In this document: positions 43,499-53,070 of the stretch, piece after piece | How the letters are laid out: each line of letters begins with the position of its first letter | How positions within the stretch are numbered: the stretch's first letter is position 1 | Origin: Bacillota bacterium | GTDB lineage: Bacteria > Bacillota > Clostridia > Lachnospirales > Lachnospiraceae | Length of the DNA stretch: 64,000 bases | Reading direction: 5' to 3' | Assembly: GCA_023435645.1 (NCBI GenBank) | Contig: JAEYRK010000082.1 | Location: 52,000 to 115,999, forward strand | Translations under genes and position numbers: made by a program | Notes under the pieces: model-generated | Seen by the model: the letters and a program-made list of their open reading frames with translations, nothing else | Databases searched by the model: none | What the model was told of the DNA's origin: nothing

Positions 43499-44596
43499 AT
43501 GAACGAAATCATTGATAAATTATTACTATTGATCTGCTGCCTAGCCCTCTATCTCCTTCAAATGGGGATGAGCTATGCGGTGGTGCCGCTCATTCTGTGC
43601 GTTGCCCTCAGTAGTCTCTTCATGTATGTGGAGAACGATAGGATTCGACTGATTGGTGTGATTTCCTTTACTATACTTTGCTTCTTCCTACCGGCCTATA
43701 TGATGCTGCTGCCGGTGTTGCTCTATGATCTGTTTCACACCCGTTATCAATATGCAGCCATCGTTGTACCGGCACTTCTTCTAGCTCATCAGCAGCAATA
43801 TGAGCTTATTGTCATCGTTTTTTCGATTTTATTTCTGGTCATTTCCTTCTTACTTAAGCGAAAGACTGATAAATTAAAGCATCTCCACGAGGAATATAAT
43901 GATTTGAGGGATAGCTCAGCCTCCTATTCACAGCTGATGGAGGAGAAAAACCGAAGCATCCTAAAAAACCAGGATTACGAAATCAACCTTGCCACCTTGA
44001 ATGAGCGGAACAGAATTTCCAAGGAAATACATGATAATATCGGACATATGCTTTCCCGGGCGCTGTTACAGGTCGGTGCCTTGCTCACCATATGCCAGGA
44101 GGAGCCTCTGAAGGAGGGCCTGACCGCTCTGAAGACCTCTCTTTCCTCCGGTATGGATGATATTCGTAACAGCATTCATAAGATGTATGATGAATCCATC
44201 GATCTATATGCTCAGGTTGAGCAGCTATGCAAGGATTTCACCTTTTGCCCAATCGCCTATGAATATGATATTAAGCATTCTCCTCCTCTGGTGCTGAAGC
44301 ATAGCCTGCTAGCCATTATCAAGGAAGCGCTTGCAAATATCATGAGGCACTCCAATGCTACTAAGGCCAGCATCCTGCTCAGGGAGCATCCTGCAATGTA
44401 TCAGCTGATTATTCTCGATAACGGTACGATGGATGAGCGAAAGAAATCAGCTCTGATGAAGCTGCTTCAGAGTCAGGAGCAGGAAGAAGGAATGGGCTTA
44501 CGAAATATTACGGACCGGGTGAAGGGCTTTGACGGAAATATTAACATCTCTCTGGAGAACGGTTTTAAGCTATTTATCACGATCCCGAAGAAATAA
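43499..44596 (+). CDS. sensor histidine kinase, NarL-system (HisKA_3) type
   Basis: The 365-residue kinase has an N-terminal membrane region of five to six helices (about 1-130), a coiled coil, the phospho-acceptor His in SKEIHDNIGHMLSR, and an HATPase domain with ANIMRHSNATKASI and GMGLRNITDRV. The short loops between helices suggest it senses a signal in the membrane, as in kinases that respond to cell-envelope stress or lipid-active drugs. The ATG at 43499 follows GGAGG at five bases. The response regulator gene follows after 120 bp. Confidence 0.92.
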   Translation: MNEIIDKLLLLICCLALYLLQMGMSYAVVPLILCVALSSLFMYVENDRIRLIGVISFTILCFFLPAYMMLLPVLLYDLFHTRYQYAAIVVPALLLAHQQQYELIVIVFSILFLVISFLLKRKTDKLKHLHEEYNDLRDSSASYSQLMEEKNRSILKNQDYEINLATLNERNRISKEIHDNIGHMLSRALLQVGALLTICQEEPLKEGLTALKTSLSSGMDDIRNSIHKMYDESIDLYAQVEQLCKDFTFCPIAYEYDIKHSPPLVLKHSLLAIIKEALANIMRHSNATKASILLREHPAMYQLIILDNGTMDERKKSALMKLLQSQEQEEGMGLRNITDRVKGFDGNINISLENGFKLFITIPKK

Positions 44597-44717
44597 TATT
44601 CGTTCCGCCTGTCGATCGATGCAATCCTTCCTGGCATGTCCATAAGGCGAAGGATGCTCCGGTAAGTCGGTCCCCAGAAATAAAGAAATGCCTGAAAATC
44701 AGGCATAAGGAGGCATA

Positions 44718-45347
44718 ATGAAACTGATTTTAGTTGATGATGATAAGCTGGTCTGTTCTTCCCTAAAGGTAATACTCTCTGCCGATCCGGAAATTCATGT
44801 GGTCGGAATGGGCTATTCGGGTAAGGATGGCATTGATTTATACCATAAGCACAGACCGGATGTACTACTCATGGACATCCGAATGGAAGTCATGAGTGGA
44901 CTGGAGGCAGGTGAACAAATTCTCTCTGAATATCCCGATGCGCGTATTCTGTATCTTACTACCTTCCTGGATGACGATTATATCATAAAGGCCTTACGGA
45001 TCGGGGCGAAGGGTTATATGCTGAAGCAGAACTTTGATTCTATTATCCCTGCTTTAAAGGCAGTACATATGGGGCAGAATGTTTATGGGAATGAGATTAT
45101 TACGAAGCTTCCCCGTCTGATTGGAAAGACCTATGAAGAAAAGAAGCTTATTCACTACGGTATCACGGAGAAGGAATATGACATTATCTCCAAAATCGCA
45201 GATGGGCTCTCTAATAAGGAGATCTCGGAGCTGCTGTACCTAAGTGAGGGAACGATCCGGAACAATATCAGCACCATCCTTGAAAAGCTTAATCTCCGGG
45301 ACCGTACTCAGATTGCAATCTTCTATTATAAGAATCTGCAATCCTAG
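44718..45347 (+). CDS. NarL/FixJ-family response regulator
   Basis: The 209-residue regulator has a receiver domain with the acidic pocket VDDDK, the phospho-acceptor Asp53 in LLMDIRM, and the switch residues in YLTTFLDD and GAKGYMLK. The C-terminal LuxR-type helix-turn-helix (about 145-205) has EYDIISKIADGLSNKEIS and EGTIRNNISTILEKL. AAGGAGG lies four bases before the ATG; a TGCCTGA/TCAGGCA hairpin ends just ahead of it (44689-44705). The nearby export operon is the likely target. Confidence 0.94.
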   Translation: MKLILVDDDKLVCSSLKVILSADPEIHVVGMGYSGKDGIDLYHKHRPDVLLMDIRMEVMSGLEAGEQILSEYPDARILYLTTFLDDDYIIKALRIGAKGYMLKQNFDSIIPALKAVHMGQNVYGNEIITKLPRLIGKTYEEKKLIHYGITEKEYDIISKIADGLSNKEISELLYLSEGTIRNNISTILEKLNLRDRTQIAIFYYKNLQS

Positions 45348-45431
45348 GGGCAGAATAAATGATATGATATTGTCTTCTCCGTTATAAATATTACATCTAG
45401 ATAGTAAGGCATCTCGGATCATATGCAGCTT

Positions 45432-46991
45432 TTAAACATTTTTTCTCGGCATCAGGTGGATTGCCATACCCTCCACATCCTCCAAGGCTTCCGTGATTGC
45501 CTCGCTATAGGTAGGATGGGGTCTTATCACAGAGGCCAGCTCCTTTACGGTCAGTCCGTTAACTATGGCCGTGGCGAATTCACTGACCATATCCGTAGCA
45601 CGGTCACAGAGCAGTACTGCTCCTAAGAGTCTGTCGGTTTCGGCATCAACGATTACCTTGATGAAGCCCCTCTCTCCCATGGATAACAATGTCTTACTGT
45701 TTCCGAGCATCGGATACTTACCGGTTCTGATGATAAATCCCTGCTCCGCTGCTTCATCTTCAGTCAGACCGACCACGGCAATCTCCGGCGAAGTATAGAT
45801 ACAGGAGGGAATCACTTCCAGGTTAACGGAAGTCTTCCTACAGCACATCCTCTCCACTGCTGCAATTCCTTGGGCCGAAGCTGCATGGGCAAGCTGCTTC
45901 CCCCGGATGACATCCCCGATGGCATAAATGCCCGGAAGGCTCGTCTCGAAGTTCTCATCCACCTTGAGGCAGGCCCCTTCCATCACGGGTGCTAGTTCCC
46001 CGCCGAAAAGTCCCTCGGTATAGGCCCTCCGCCCAACGGACAGAAGAATTCCTTCTGCTTCAGCCATCCTTCCTGTCGGAGTTTTCAGTGCCGGTATCCC
46101 TGTCTCCTCCTGCTTAGGTTCCGCTTCCTCAGCTCCCTTTCTTCCATCCTCTTCATATTCACATACAAGTCCCAGATCACCGCCAGCAGATATTCGGGTC
46201 ACCTTAGCCTTCGTATGGATTCGGATACCCTTCTTCTTAAGACTCATGGCGATGCTCTGTGAAATCTCCTTATCCAGTCCAGGAAGGATGCGGTCCATTG
46301 CCTCTATGATCTCTACCTCACAGCCGAAATCCCGGTAAATCGTGGCAAATTCCACACCAATTACTCCTCCTCCTATGATCAGAAGCTTCCGATACAACCT
46401 ACTTCCGGTCAGCAGCTCATCACTGGTAATAACTCCCGGAAGCTCTACTCCCTCAATTCGGGGAATGACTGGCTTTGATCCTGTTGCTATCAGAACCCGA
46501 ACTGTTTCATAGATTAGCCGATCACCCTCAGGAGTAGTCAGGGAAATTCTATGTAGGCTCTTTTCTTTCACATCCTCTGCCTGCTGTTCCTGCCTCCTGA
46601 TCCCCTTTCTCTCTTCTGTGATACTGGTTTGAGAGGTCCCCAGAAGGACAGCCCTTCCCTGTAGCAGAGTTACCCCATTGGCTTTCAGTAAGCCTTGTAT
46701 TCCCTGGCGATTCTTTGCTATCACCTCATCCTTGCGCTTAAGTATCTTATCATAATCAAAGCTCAGTCCCTCGAAGGAGATCCCGGCTTCCCTAAGCTTG
46801 ATGGCCTCCTGATAGAGCTGGGAGCTATGCATCAGGGTCTTCGTGGGGATACACCCCCGATTCAGGCAGGTTCCTCCGATCTCCCCTTTTTCCATCAGGG
46901 CAGTCTTCATCCCAAGCTTTGCAGCCTTAATGGCTGCCACATAGCCCCCCGGACCGGCACCGATAATGATTAGGTCAAAGTGTTCCTTCAT
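45432..46991 (-). CDS. lpdA: dihydrolipoyl dehydrogenase (glycine cleavage L-protein)
   Basis: This FAD enzyme reoxidises the dihydrolipoyl arm of GcvH with NAD. The 519 residues include FAD-binding LIIIGAGPGGYVAAIKAAKLG, the redox disulfide in GGTCLNRGCIPTK, NAD-binding LIIGGGVIGVEFATIY and the C-terminal active His in PHPTYSEAITEAL. It is about 50 residues longer than usual because of two charged insertions, near 130-155 (around RKGIRRQEQQAEDVKEK) and near 290-315 (around RKGAEEAEPKQEE). No lipoyl domain is attached. The ATG at 46991 follows GGAGG. It is the last gene of the gcv operon. Confidence 0.92.
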   Translation of the reverse strand: MKEHFDLIIIGAGPGGYVAAIKAAKLGMKTALMEKGEIGGTCLNRGCIPTKTLMHSSQLYQEAIKLREAGISFEGLSFDYDKILKRKDEVIAKNRQGIQGLLKANGVTLLQGRAVLLGTSQTSITEERKGIRRQEQQAEDVKEKSLHRISLTTPEGDRLIYETVRVLIATGSKPVIPRIEGVELPGVITSDELLTGSRLYRKLLIIGGGVIGVEFATIYRDFGCEVEIIEAMDRILPGLDKEISQSIAMSLKKKGIRIHTKAKVTRISAGGDLGLVCEYEEDGRKGAEEAEPKQEETGIPALKTPTGRMAEAEGILLSVGRRAYTEGLFGGELAPVMEGACLKVDENFETSLPGIYAIGDVIRGKQLAHAASAQGIAAVERMCCRKTSVNLEVIPSCIYTSPEIAVVGLTEDEAAEQGFIIRTGKYPMLGNSKTLLSMGERGFIKVIVDAETDRLLGAVLLCDRATDMVSEFATAIVNGLTVKELASVIRPHPTYSEAITEALEDVEGMAIHLMPRKNV

Positions 46992-47120
46992 ACGCTCATC
47001 CTCCACCCTTTTATACTCTACCTTACATTCACTATCCATTCATTTCTATCTGATTTGCTCCATCCAATACATCCCCTGGTTTATCTTCTACTAATACCAA
47101 GCGATATCGCACAGCTTTCC

Positions 47121-48116
47121 TTATAATCCTTCCTCCATAATCAGAGTTAATATATCATTTAGAAGGGGTTCCTGCTCTGAGTTTACAGGAATTTTCTTTA
47201 GGGCTTCGCACATCAGAGTCCCTCTGATTGGTCCTCCTGTTAGCCTCCCGGCTATGTCTTCAAATAACCCTGTCTCCAGAGCATCAGAATATACGGCACA
47301 TTGCTTGATGATACCGCTCTCCACTTCAAACTGAAGTTCCACCTCTCCCCAGGAGAATCTCCTACCGATGCTGTCACTAAAATGAAGCTTCCTTCCAAAG
47401 TTCCATTCCCAGGATGCGAATTTCTCCTCCAGCCTCGTAAGCTCCTTCTGATCCATCTTGTCCTGCTGTAGCGGCTCCGGTACCAGGCCATAGACCTCCC
47501 CGAAGGCTTTGATTAGCTCCTCTCTCATCCTGGAAATATTCAGCTCCGGTGCATATTCTGAGAGGTTTGTAACTCTGGAACGAACCGATTCTACTCCCTT
47601 GGAAACCAGCTTTTCCCGGGAGACATTTAAATAGTGGGATAAATGATTGATATCCACGTTAACAAGAAGCGTACCATGATGATAGCTGTGGATACCGTCA
47701 GAGTAGAAGGCATTCCCTGAGAACTTCCTACCCTCTACCGTGATATCATTCCTTCCGGACTTCATCGCAGGTATATTAAGGTGATTCACTGCCTTTAATA
47801 TAACCTCTAGCTGCTTCTCCAGATGATAGTTCTCCTTGGAAGCCAAAAAGGTGAAATTCAGATTTCCGAGATCGTGAAAAACCGCACCACCACCGGACAA
47901 TCTGCGGACCAGCTTCCCACCATCCTCCTCCAGCTCCTGTACCCTGCATTCCTTCCAGGGATTCTGATTCCTGCCGATGACTACCGTCCTCTCATTCTGC
48001 CATAGGTACAGAATGACCTCCGATGGCCCAACCCTATGAAGGAGATTTTCCTCCAGAGCCAGATTCCGATAGGGATTCATCTCACCTGTTACGATAGTTC
48101 TGATCTGATTAATCAA
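47121..48116 (-). CDS. lplA: lipoate-protein ligase
   Basis: LplA attaches scavenged lipoate to the lysine of GcvH via lipoyl-AMP. The ~331-residue protein shows the conserved RRLSGGGAVFHDLGNLNFTF, the lysine loop (GRNDITVEGRKFSGNAFY) and a C-terminal accessory domain (about 250-331). The start is uncertain: a TTG at 48116 after GAGGTG gives the usual MINQIRTIV, and a GTG at 48137 is the alternative. Its place between gcvPB and lpdA indicates that its main client is GcvH. Confidence 0.9.
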   Translation of the reverse strand: MINQIRTIVTGEMNPYRNLALEENLLHRVGPSEVILYLWQNERTVVIGRNQNPWKECRVQELEEDGGKLVRRLSGGGAVFHDLGNLNFTFLASKENYHLEKQLEVILKAVNHLNIPAMKSGRNDITVEGRKFSGNAFYSDGIHSYHHGTLLVNVDINHLSHYLNVSREKLVSKGVESVRSRVTNLSEYAPELNISRMREELIKAFGEVYGLVPEPLQQDKMDQKELTRLEEKFASWEWNFGRKLHFSDSIGRRFSWGEVELQFEVESGIIKQCAVYSDALETGLFEDIAGRLTGGPIRGTLMCEALKKIPVNSEQEPLLNDILTLIMEEGL

Positions 48117-48212
48117 GCTGCACCTCTTTCCTTTCACACTTATCTTATGTTTATTCCTTGCCTATTACTTTTGCTTATCCTCTTATATCTTTTTCTTTTG
48201 TCCTTTGTTTCG

Positions 48213-49652
48213 CTATTCTGGGAAGCTATATCGTAATATTGGATTCCTCGCGGCTGTCACCTCATCCGGACGTCCCACCGCCGTGGTAGCAGGGCAGCTA
48301 TGCATGCGCTCAGGGTCCGCCTTAGCCTCAGCATAGAGCTTCTGATAGATGGCTATGGCCTCATCCAAGGTCTCTCTACTCTCCGTCTCTGTTGGCTCCA
48401 CCATCAGAGCCTCATGGACGATCAGCGGGAAGTACATTGTCGGAGGATGCATCCCCTGATCCAGGAGTGCCTTCGCAAAATCGAGTGCAGAAACACCGAT
48501 TTCCTTTTTTAGCTCCTCTAGGGACAGGACAAATTCATGCATGCAGTATTCCGGGAACGGAACTTGGAAGGTATCCTTTAGACGGTGCAGCATATAATTG
48601 GCATTCAGGACAGCATTCTCGGAGGCATTCTTCAGACCATTCCCTCCAAGAGTTAGGATATAGGCAAGGGCCTTCACCACCACCAGGAAATTCCCATGAA
48701 AGGCTTTCATTCTGCCAATGCTTAGAGCATCCTTCTTCTCCCAGTAATAGCGCCCATCCTCAAAAACAATTTTCGGAGAAGGAAGATACTTCGCCAGAAG
48801 TTCCTTACAGCCGACGGGACCGCTACCCGGACCACCGCCCCCATGGGGAGTGGAGAAGGTCTTGTGGAGATTAATATGAACCACATCAAAGCCCATGTCC
48901 CCGGGTCTGGCTATTCCCATGATGGCATTCAAATTCGCACCGTCATAGTAATTTAGGCCCCCTGCCTCATGGATTATCCTTGTAATCTCTAATATATTCT
49001 TATCAAATAAGCCGACGGTGTTGGGATTAGTCAGCATAAAGCCTGCGGTGTCCTCACCAACCACCTTCCTTAATTCCTCCGGATCAACATAGCCCTCCTT
49101 CGTGGAGGCTACATTGATGACCTGAAAGCCCGCCATGGCTGCACTGGCTGGGTTCGTACCATGGGCAGAGTCCGGAATGATGATTTTATCCCTCTTAACA
49201 TCCTTCCGCTCCCTATGATAAGCCCAGATCAGCTTTAGGCCTGCATATTCCCCATGGGCACCGGCGGCCGGCTGGAAATCCATATGATCCATCCCGGTAA
49301 TCTCGCATAAATAATCCCCAGCCAGCTTCATAACCTCCAGACAGCCCTGAATTGTGTTCATGGGCTGTAGCGGATGAAGCTCTGTAAAACCGGGCTGCTT
49401 CGCCAGTTCCTCATTTATTTTGGGGTTATACTTCATCGTACAGGAGCCTAAGGGGTAGAAGCCGTTATTAATTCCAAAGGTCCTCCTCATCAGACCGGTA
49501 TAATGCCTGCTGATCTCGGTTTCTGAGACCTGAGGAAGATGAAGCTCCTGCTTTCTGGTATGTGTCTCACTGACCTCGGTTATCGGAACATCACAGGTTG
49601 GGAGGAGATCACAGCCTCTTCCTGCTCTTCCTGCTTCAAATATTAGCTTCAT
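48213..49652 (-). CDS. gcvPB: glycine dehydrogenase (decarboxylating) subunit 2
   Basis: With GcvPA this forms the two-subunit P-protein, which decarboxylates glycine and passes methylamine to the lipoyl arm of GcvH. The 479-residue protein carries the PLP lysine in INLHKTFSTPHGGGGPGSGPVG, the YDGANLNAI motif and YPLGSCTMKYNPK near the N-terminus. Its ATG overlaps the gcvPA stop by four bases, giving coupled translation. Length is normal. Confidence 0.96.
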   Translation of the reverse strand: MKLIFEAGRAGRGCDLLPTCDVPITEVSETHTRKQELHLPQVSETEISRHYTGLMRRTFGINNGFYPLGSCTMKYNPKINEELAKQPGFTELHPLQPMNTIQGCLEVMKLAGDYLCEITGMDHMDFQPAAGAHGEYAGLKLIWAYHRERKDVKRDKIIIPDSAHGTNPASAAMAGFQVINVASTKEGYVDPEELRKVVGEDTAGFMLTNPNTVGLFDKNILEITRIIHEAGGLNYYDGANLNAIMGIARPGDMGFDVVHINLHKTFSTPHGGGGPGSGPVGCKELLAKYLPSPKIVFEDGRYYWEKKDALSIGRMKAFHGNFLVVVKALAYILTLGGNGLKNASENAVLNANYMLHRLKDTFQVPFPEYCMHEFVLSLEELKKEIGVSALDFAKALLDQGMHPPTMYFPLIVHEALMVEPTETESRETLDEAIAIYQKLYAEAKADPERMHSCPATTAVGRPDEVTAARNPILRYSFPE

Positions 49653-51007
49653 CTATTCTCCACCCCCTTCTGTAGCTCCATCTGTTGCTCCTTCAATAAG
49701 GAAACCAATAAGTCCATCTCTTCCCGGGTATTCATCTCGGTAGCACACCAGAGAAGCCTGTCTTCCCTGCCATCCTCCGAATGAATCGGATAACCTCCCA
49801 AAATTCCACGCTGTGAGAGATATCCGAGCACTTCTTCCACATCACCGGGAACAGAGGTTACGAATTCATGGAAGAATTCACCCGCATATACGGTCCTATA
49901 ACCGATTTCCTCTAATCGATCCGCCAGATAATGTGCCTTTGACATGGAGGACTCAGCAGCAGTCTTCAAGCCCTCCTTACCCATTGCACTTAAATAAACG
50001 GCTGCTGTCATCGCACAGAGTGCCTGATTTGAGCAGATATTACTGGAGGCCTTCTCCCTGCGGATATGCTGCTCTCTCGCCTGCAGCGTAAGGACAAATG
50101 CCCTTCTTCCAGAGGAATCCCTGGTCTCACCAACGATCCTTCCCGGCAATCTTCTCATCAGCTTTGCTGTGGTGGCCATAAAGCCCAAATAAGGTCCACC
50201 GAAGGATAGAGGAATGCCCAGGGGCTGCCCTTCCCCAACCGCAATCTCGGCACCATATTCTGCAGGAGTCTTAAGAATTCCCAGAGCGATCGGATTACAG
50301 CTCATGATATATTTAATCTCGTAATCCCTCAGCATTTCACCTACAGCATCTCCATCCTCCAGGAGCCCATAGTAATTCGGTTGTTGAAGCAGCATACAGG
50401 CAATATCCTTATCTAGCAGCTGCTTCAATAAGGTAAGATCTGTTCTGCCCTCCTTGGCCGGGACAATGATCAGCTCCATGTCCGTACCACTGAGATAGGT
50501 TCGGATGGTTTCCAGTGTCTGCGGATGGACGGTCTCTGAGACAATTGCTTTTTTTCTTTGCTTTTCTCTACACATGATGACTGCCTCTGCTGCTGCAGTG
50601 GCACCATCATAGACAGAGGCATTGGATACTTCCATCCCGGTTAGCTCGCAAATCATAGTCTGGAATTCAAAAATTGACTGAAGCACTCCCTGGCTGATCT
50701 CTGCCTGGTAGGGCGTATATGCAGTCACAAATTCCTCCTTTGAGGTTATCTGTTTTACGATCGAGGGAATGTAATGATGATACGCTCCACACCCCCGGAA
50801 TATTGACTGGAATACTCTGTTTTTCCCTGCTATCCCTGTCATTTTTCTTCTAGCCTCCAGCTCCGATAATCCCTCCGGAATACGTAAGCCTCTGGAAAGC
50901 TTCACCTCCTCAGGAATTGCTCGGAATAAATCTTCCATAGAGCTGGCCCCGATGTGAGCAAGCATTTCCTGCTGCTCCTCAATCGTGCTCGGTACATAGG
51001 TTCCCAT
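49649..51007 (-). CDS. gcvPA: glycine dehydrogenase (decarboxylating) subunit 1
   Basis: This 452-residue partner of GcvPB has the typical N-terminal YVPSTIEEQQEMLAHIG, then FLGCGAYHHYIP-like FRGCGAYHHYIPSIV, and TAYTPYQAEISQGVLQSIFE. It lacks the PLP lysine, as expected for subunit 1. AGGAGG lies eight bases before the ATG. The two-subunit P-protein is typical of Firmicutes and archaea, while proteobacteria have a single chain. Confidence 0.95.
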   Translation of the reverse strand: MGTYVPSTIEEQQEMLAHIGASSMEDLFRAIPEEVKLSRGLRIPEGLSELEARRKMTGIAGKNRVFQSIFRGCGAYHHYIPSIVKQITSKEEFVTAYTPYQAEISQGVLQSIFEFQTMICELTGMEVSNASVYDGATAAAEAVIMCREKQRKKAIVSETVHPQTLETIRTYLSGTDMELIIVPAKEGRTDLTLLKQLLDKDIACMLLQQPNYYGLLEDGDAVGEMLRDYEIKYIMSCNPIALGILKTPAEYGAEIAVGEGQPLGIPLSFGGPYLGFMATTAKLMRRLPGRIVGETRDSSGRRAFVLTLQAREQHIRREKASSNICSNQALCAMTAAVYLSAMGKEGLKTAAESSMSKAHYLADRLEEIGYRTVYAGEFFHEFVTSVPGDVEEVLGYLSQRGILGGYPIHSEDGREDRLLWCATEMNTREEMDLLVSLLKEQQMELQKGVENR

Positions 51008-51103
51008 CTGATCCGCCTCCTGTATTCATTTATTCATATTTAGGCTGCTGTCGGAGGATTAGTTCCTGTCCCCTCCATACATCTCGGTTGTAAACGCATC
51101 CTT

Positions 51104-51475
51104 CTAGTTCTGTTCCCGAAGAAATCTCTGATATTCGTCCTCCGTCATGAGTTCAGCCTGTTCAGTAATTTGCTCCACCTCGATGAACCATGCCTCCATC
51201 GCGTCAGAGTTCACATTCTCCGGTTGGTCCAGAAGCTCTTCATTAATTGCCCTTACCGTACCGCTCACAGGACTATATACATTCGATACCGCCTTTACGG
51301 ATTCAACATCGGCGAAGGACTCCCCAATCACTACATCATCCCCCTCCTCCGGAAGATTGATGAATACCAGGTCTCCCAATTCTTTCTGTGCATAGTCCGA
51401 GATCCCTATCCTCACAGTGGTCTCATCCAAAAACTGTACCCATTCATGTGATTTTGCAAATAAATATTCCTTCAT
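51104..51475 (-). CDS. gcvH: glycine cleavage system H protein
   Basis: GcvH is the lipoylated carrier that shuttles between the P, T and L proteins. The 123-residue protein is one lipoyl-like domain with the target Lys61 in DVESVKAVSNVYSPVSG and the N-terminal FAKSHEWV. It lies 165 bp after gcvT, a gap without a visible gene that contains several CTGTAC-type words, and 96 bp before gcvPA. Confidence 0.96.
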   Translation of the reverse strand: MKEYLFAKSHEWVQFLDETTVRIGISDYAQKELGDLVFINLPEEGDDVVIGESFADVESVKAVSNVYSPVSGTVRAINEELLDQPENVNSDAMEAWFIEVEQITEQAELMTEDEYQRFLREQN

Positions 51476-51640
51476 AGCAAAGCCTCCTTGTTATTAATCC
51501 TATGATAATTGTTTACAAAAACCTTCTTCAGAAACAGCCGCAATCCTGTATAAACAGTCACTACTGCAACCATCCATTACTGTACAAACACACCTTTGCT
51601 GTACCACTATACCCTAGCTGTACAATATAATTTTACATGG

Positions 51641-52729
51641 CTATTTCTCTCTTCTATAAAACGGCAGAGCAGTGATTTTTGCAGGGATCCTTCTGCCCCG
51701 TACCTCCACCTCTACTTCAGTTCCAATTTCACTGCAGGTAACATCGATCATTGCCATCGCAACAGGGCGTCCGAGAAAGGGACAATGTGTACCTGAGGTC
51801 GTAGCTCCGATCAAACGATCCTCAAAGTAGACGGGACATTGCTCTCTCGCTATTCCTCTGCCGGTGATATGAAGTCCGACCCGGGTCCTCTTTGGTGTTC
51901 CCCGATTAAGAATTCCCTGCTTCCCTATGAAATCCTCTTTTTCAAGCTTTACGGCGAAGCCAAGGCCTGATTCCAGAGGAGTGATTCTGTCATCCATCTC
52001 GTGTCCATAGAGAGGCATTGCCGCTTCCAGTCTTAAGGTGTCCCTGGCTCCCAGTCCACAAGGAATCAGCCCCTGCTCCTTTCCCGCTTCCAGAAGGGCT
52101 GTCCATAGCCTGGCCGCATCACTGTTGGCGCAGTACAGCTCATAACCGTCCTCCCCGGTATAACCGGTTCTTGAAAGCAGGCAATCGATTCCGTCAATTG
52201 AAACATGTTCCCTAAAGCTGTAATACTTGGCCGGAAGCAGCTCCTCAGCAGTCAGCTGTAACAGTATTTCCTTCGATCTTGGTCCCTGAAGCGCCAGCTG
52301 AGCTACCTCCTCAGAGATGTCCTTAAGCTCAGTCCGTCCTGTAACATGATCCCTCATCCACTGTACATCCTTCTCATGGTTTGCAGCGTTCATGACAATC
52401 AGATAGGAATCTGCTGCCTTACGATAGATCAACAGATCATCCACCACACCGCCTTCTTCGTTACACATCGGACTATACTTCACCTGTCCATCCATCATCC
52501 TACTGCAGTCGTTGGTTACCAGATGCTGAATGTTCCTAAGGGCATCCTCTCCTTCCAGGATGACTTCCCCCATATGGGAGACATCGAACAGTCCTGCTGC
52601 TGTCCTGACAGCCATATGCTCCATGATTACACCTGTCTCATATTGAACAGGCAGCAGATAACCGGCAAAGGGGACGATTCTTCCACCTGCATTCAAATGA
52701 CATTCGTAGAGGGGCGTCCTTTTCTCCAT
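51641..52729 (-). CDS. gcvT: glycine cleavage system aminomethyltransferase (T protein)
   Basis: GcvT releases ammonia from the aminomethyl-lipoyl arm and passes the one-carbon unit to tetrahydrofolate. The 362-residue protein has the typical start MEKRTPLYECHLNAGGRIVP, FDVSHMGEVILEG and SRTGYTGEDGYEL. The reading frame is open far upstream, across the riboswitch, but the ATG at 52729 is preceded by AGGAGG at nine bases and gives the family's usual length, so the longer version is rejected. First gene of the operon. Confidence 0.95.
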   Translation of the reverse strand: MEKRTPLYECHLNAGGRIVPFAGYLLPVQYETGVIMEHMAVRTAAGLFDVSHMGEVILEGEDALRNIQHLVTNDCSRMMDGQVKYSPMCNEEGGVVDDLLIYRKAADSYLIVMNAANHEKDVQWMRDHVTGRTELKDISEEVAQLALQGPRSKEILLQLTAEELLPAKYYSFREHVSIDGIDCLLSRTGYTGEDGYELYCANSDAARLWTALLEAGKEQGLIPCGLGARDTLRLEAAMPLYGHEMDDRITPLESGLGFAVKLEKEDFIGKQGILNRGTPKRTRVGLHITGRGIAREQCPVYFEDRLIGATTSGTHCPFLGRPVAMAMIDVTCSEIGTEVEVEVRGRRIPAKITALPFYRREK

Positions 52730-52813
52730 ACTTCTTATCCTCCTGTTATACATTATAGTAAATATATCATAAAAAGTGATTCCCTTGAAATAAGGACAGG
52801 ACATGAAAAACAT

Positions 52814-52846
52814 CAAAAAAAGGCGTATTGAATAATCAATACGCCT
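52814..52846 (-). terminator. glycine riboswitch expression-platform terminator
   Basis: An 11-bp perfect stem (AGGCGTATTGA with TCAATACGCCT) is followed on the minus strand by a run of seven T residues. It lies directly after the second glycine aptamer and about 85 bp before gcvT. Confidence 0.9.
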
Positions 52847-53030
52847 CTGTTGGTTTACCTGAAAGATTCCTTCCCGTAATCTCTTTTGTATACAGGAAAT
52901 TGCTTCGTCGGTGCCAAATCGCTTTCCAGAGTATCGTCCAGACCTGGTCCTTCTGCCTGAGAGTTTCCGCATACCCCTTCGGCGCTGCTTCTAAAACTCC
53001 GCAGTCTCTCCCAAATCCTTCATCCGATGT
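52847..53030 (-). promoter_or_regulatory. tandem glycine riboswitch
   Basis: Two consecutive glycine aptamers can be recognised on the minus strand. The first has GGGAGAGACTGC, GCCGAAGGGG and CTCAGGCAGAAGGACCAG; the second has TCTGGAAAGCG, GCACCGACGAAGCAA and CTTTCAGGTAAACCAACAGAGG. These match the tandem gcvT-type class known from Firmicutes, in which glycine binding turns expression on. The terminator hairpin that follows supports control by transcription attenuation. Confidence 0.95.
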
Positions 53031-53037
53031 TAAATTT

Positions 53038-53066
53038 ATTATAGTATGCCAATCGAATAAAGTCAA
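53038..53066 (-). promoter_or_regulatory. promoter of the glycine cleavage operon
   Basis: A -35 TTGACT (53061-53066) and a perfect -10 TATAAT (53038-53043) are 17 bp apart, so transcription should start just ahead of the first glycine aptamer. Confidence 0.85.
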
Positions 53067-53070
53067 TCCA

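Noticed and set aside
45348..45431. Terminator between the response regulator and lpdA
   Set aside because: I looked for a stem with a T run between these convergent genes and found none convincing.
51641..52972. Extended reading of gcvT starting 81 codons upstream of 52729
   Set aside because: The extra codons translate the glycine riboswitch and its terminator. The ATG at 52729 has an AGGAGG site and gives the normal protein length.
52836..53066. A 76-codon frame overlapping the region upstream of gcvT on the minus strand
   Set aside because: It is the riboswitch sequence itself; the conserved aptamer motifs explain it.
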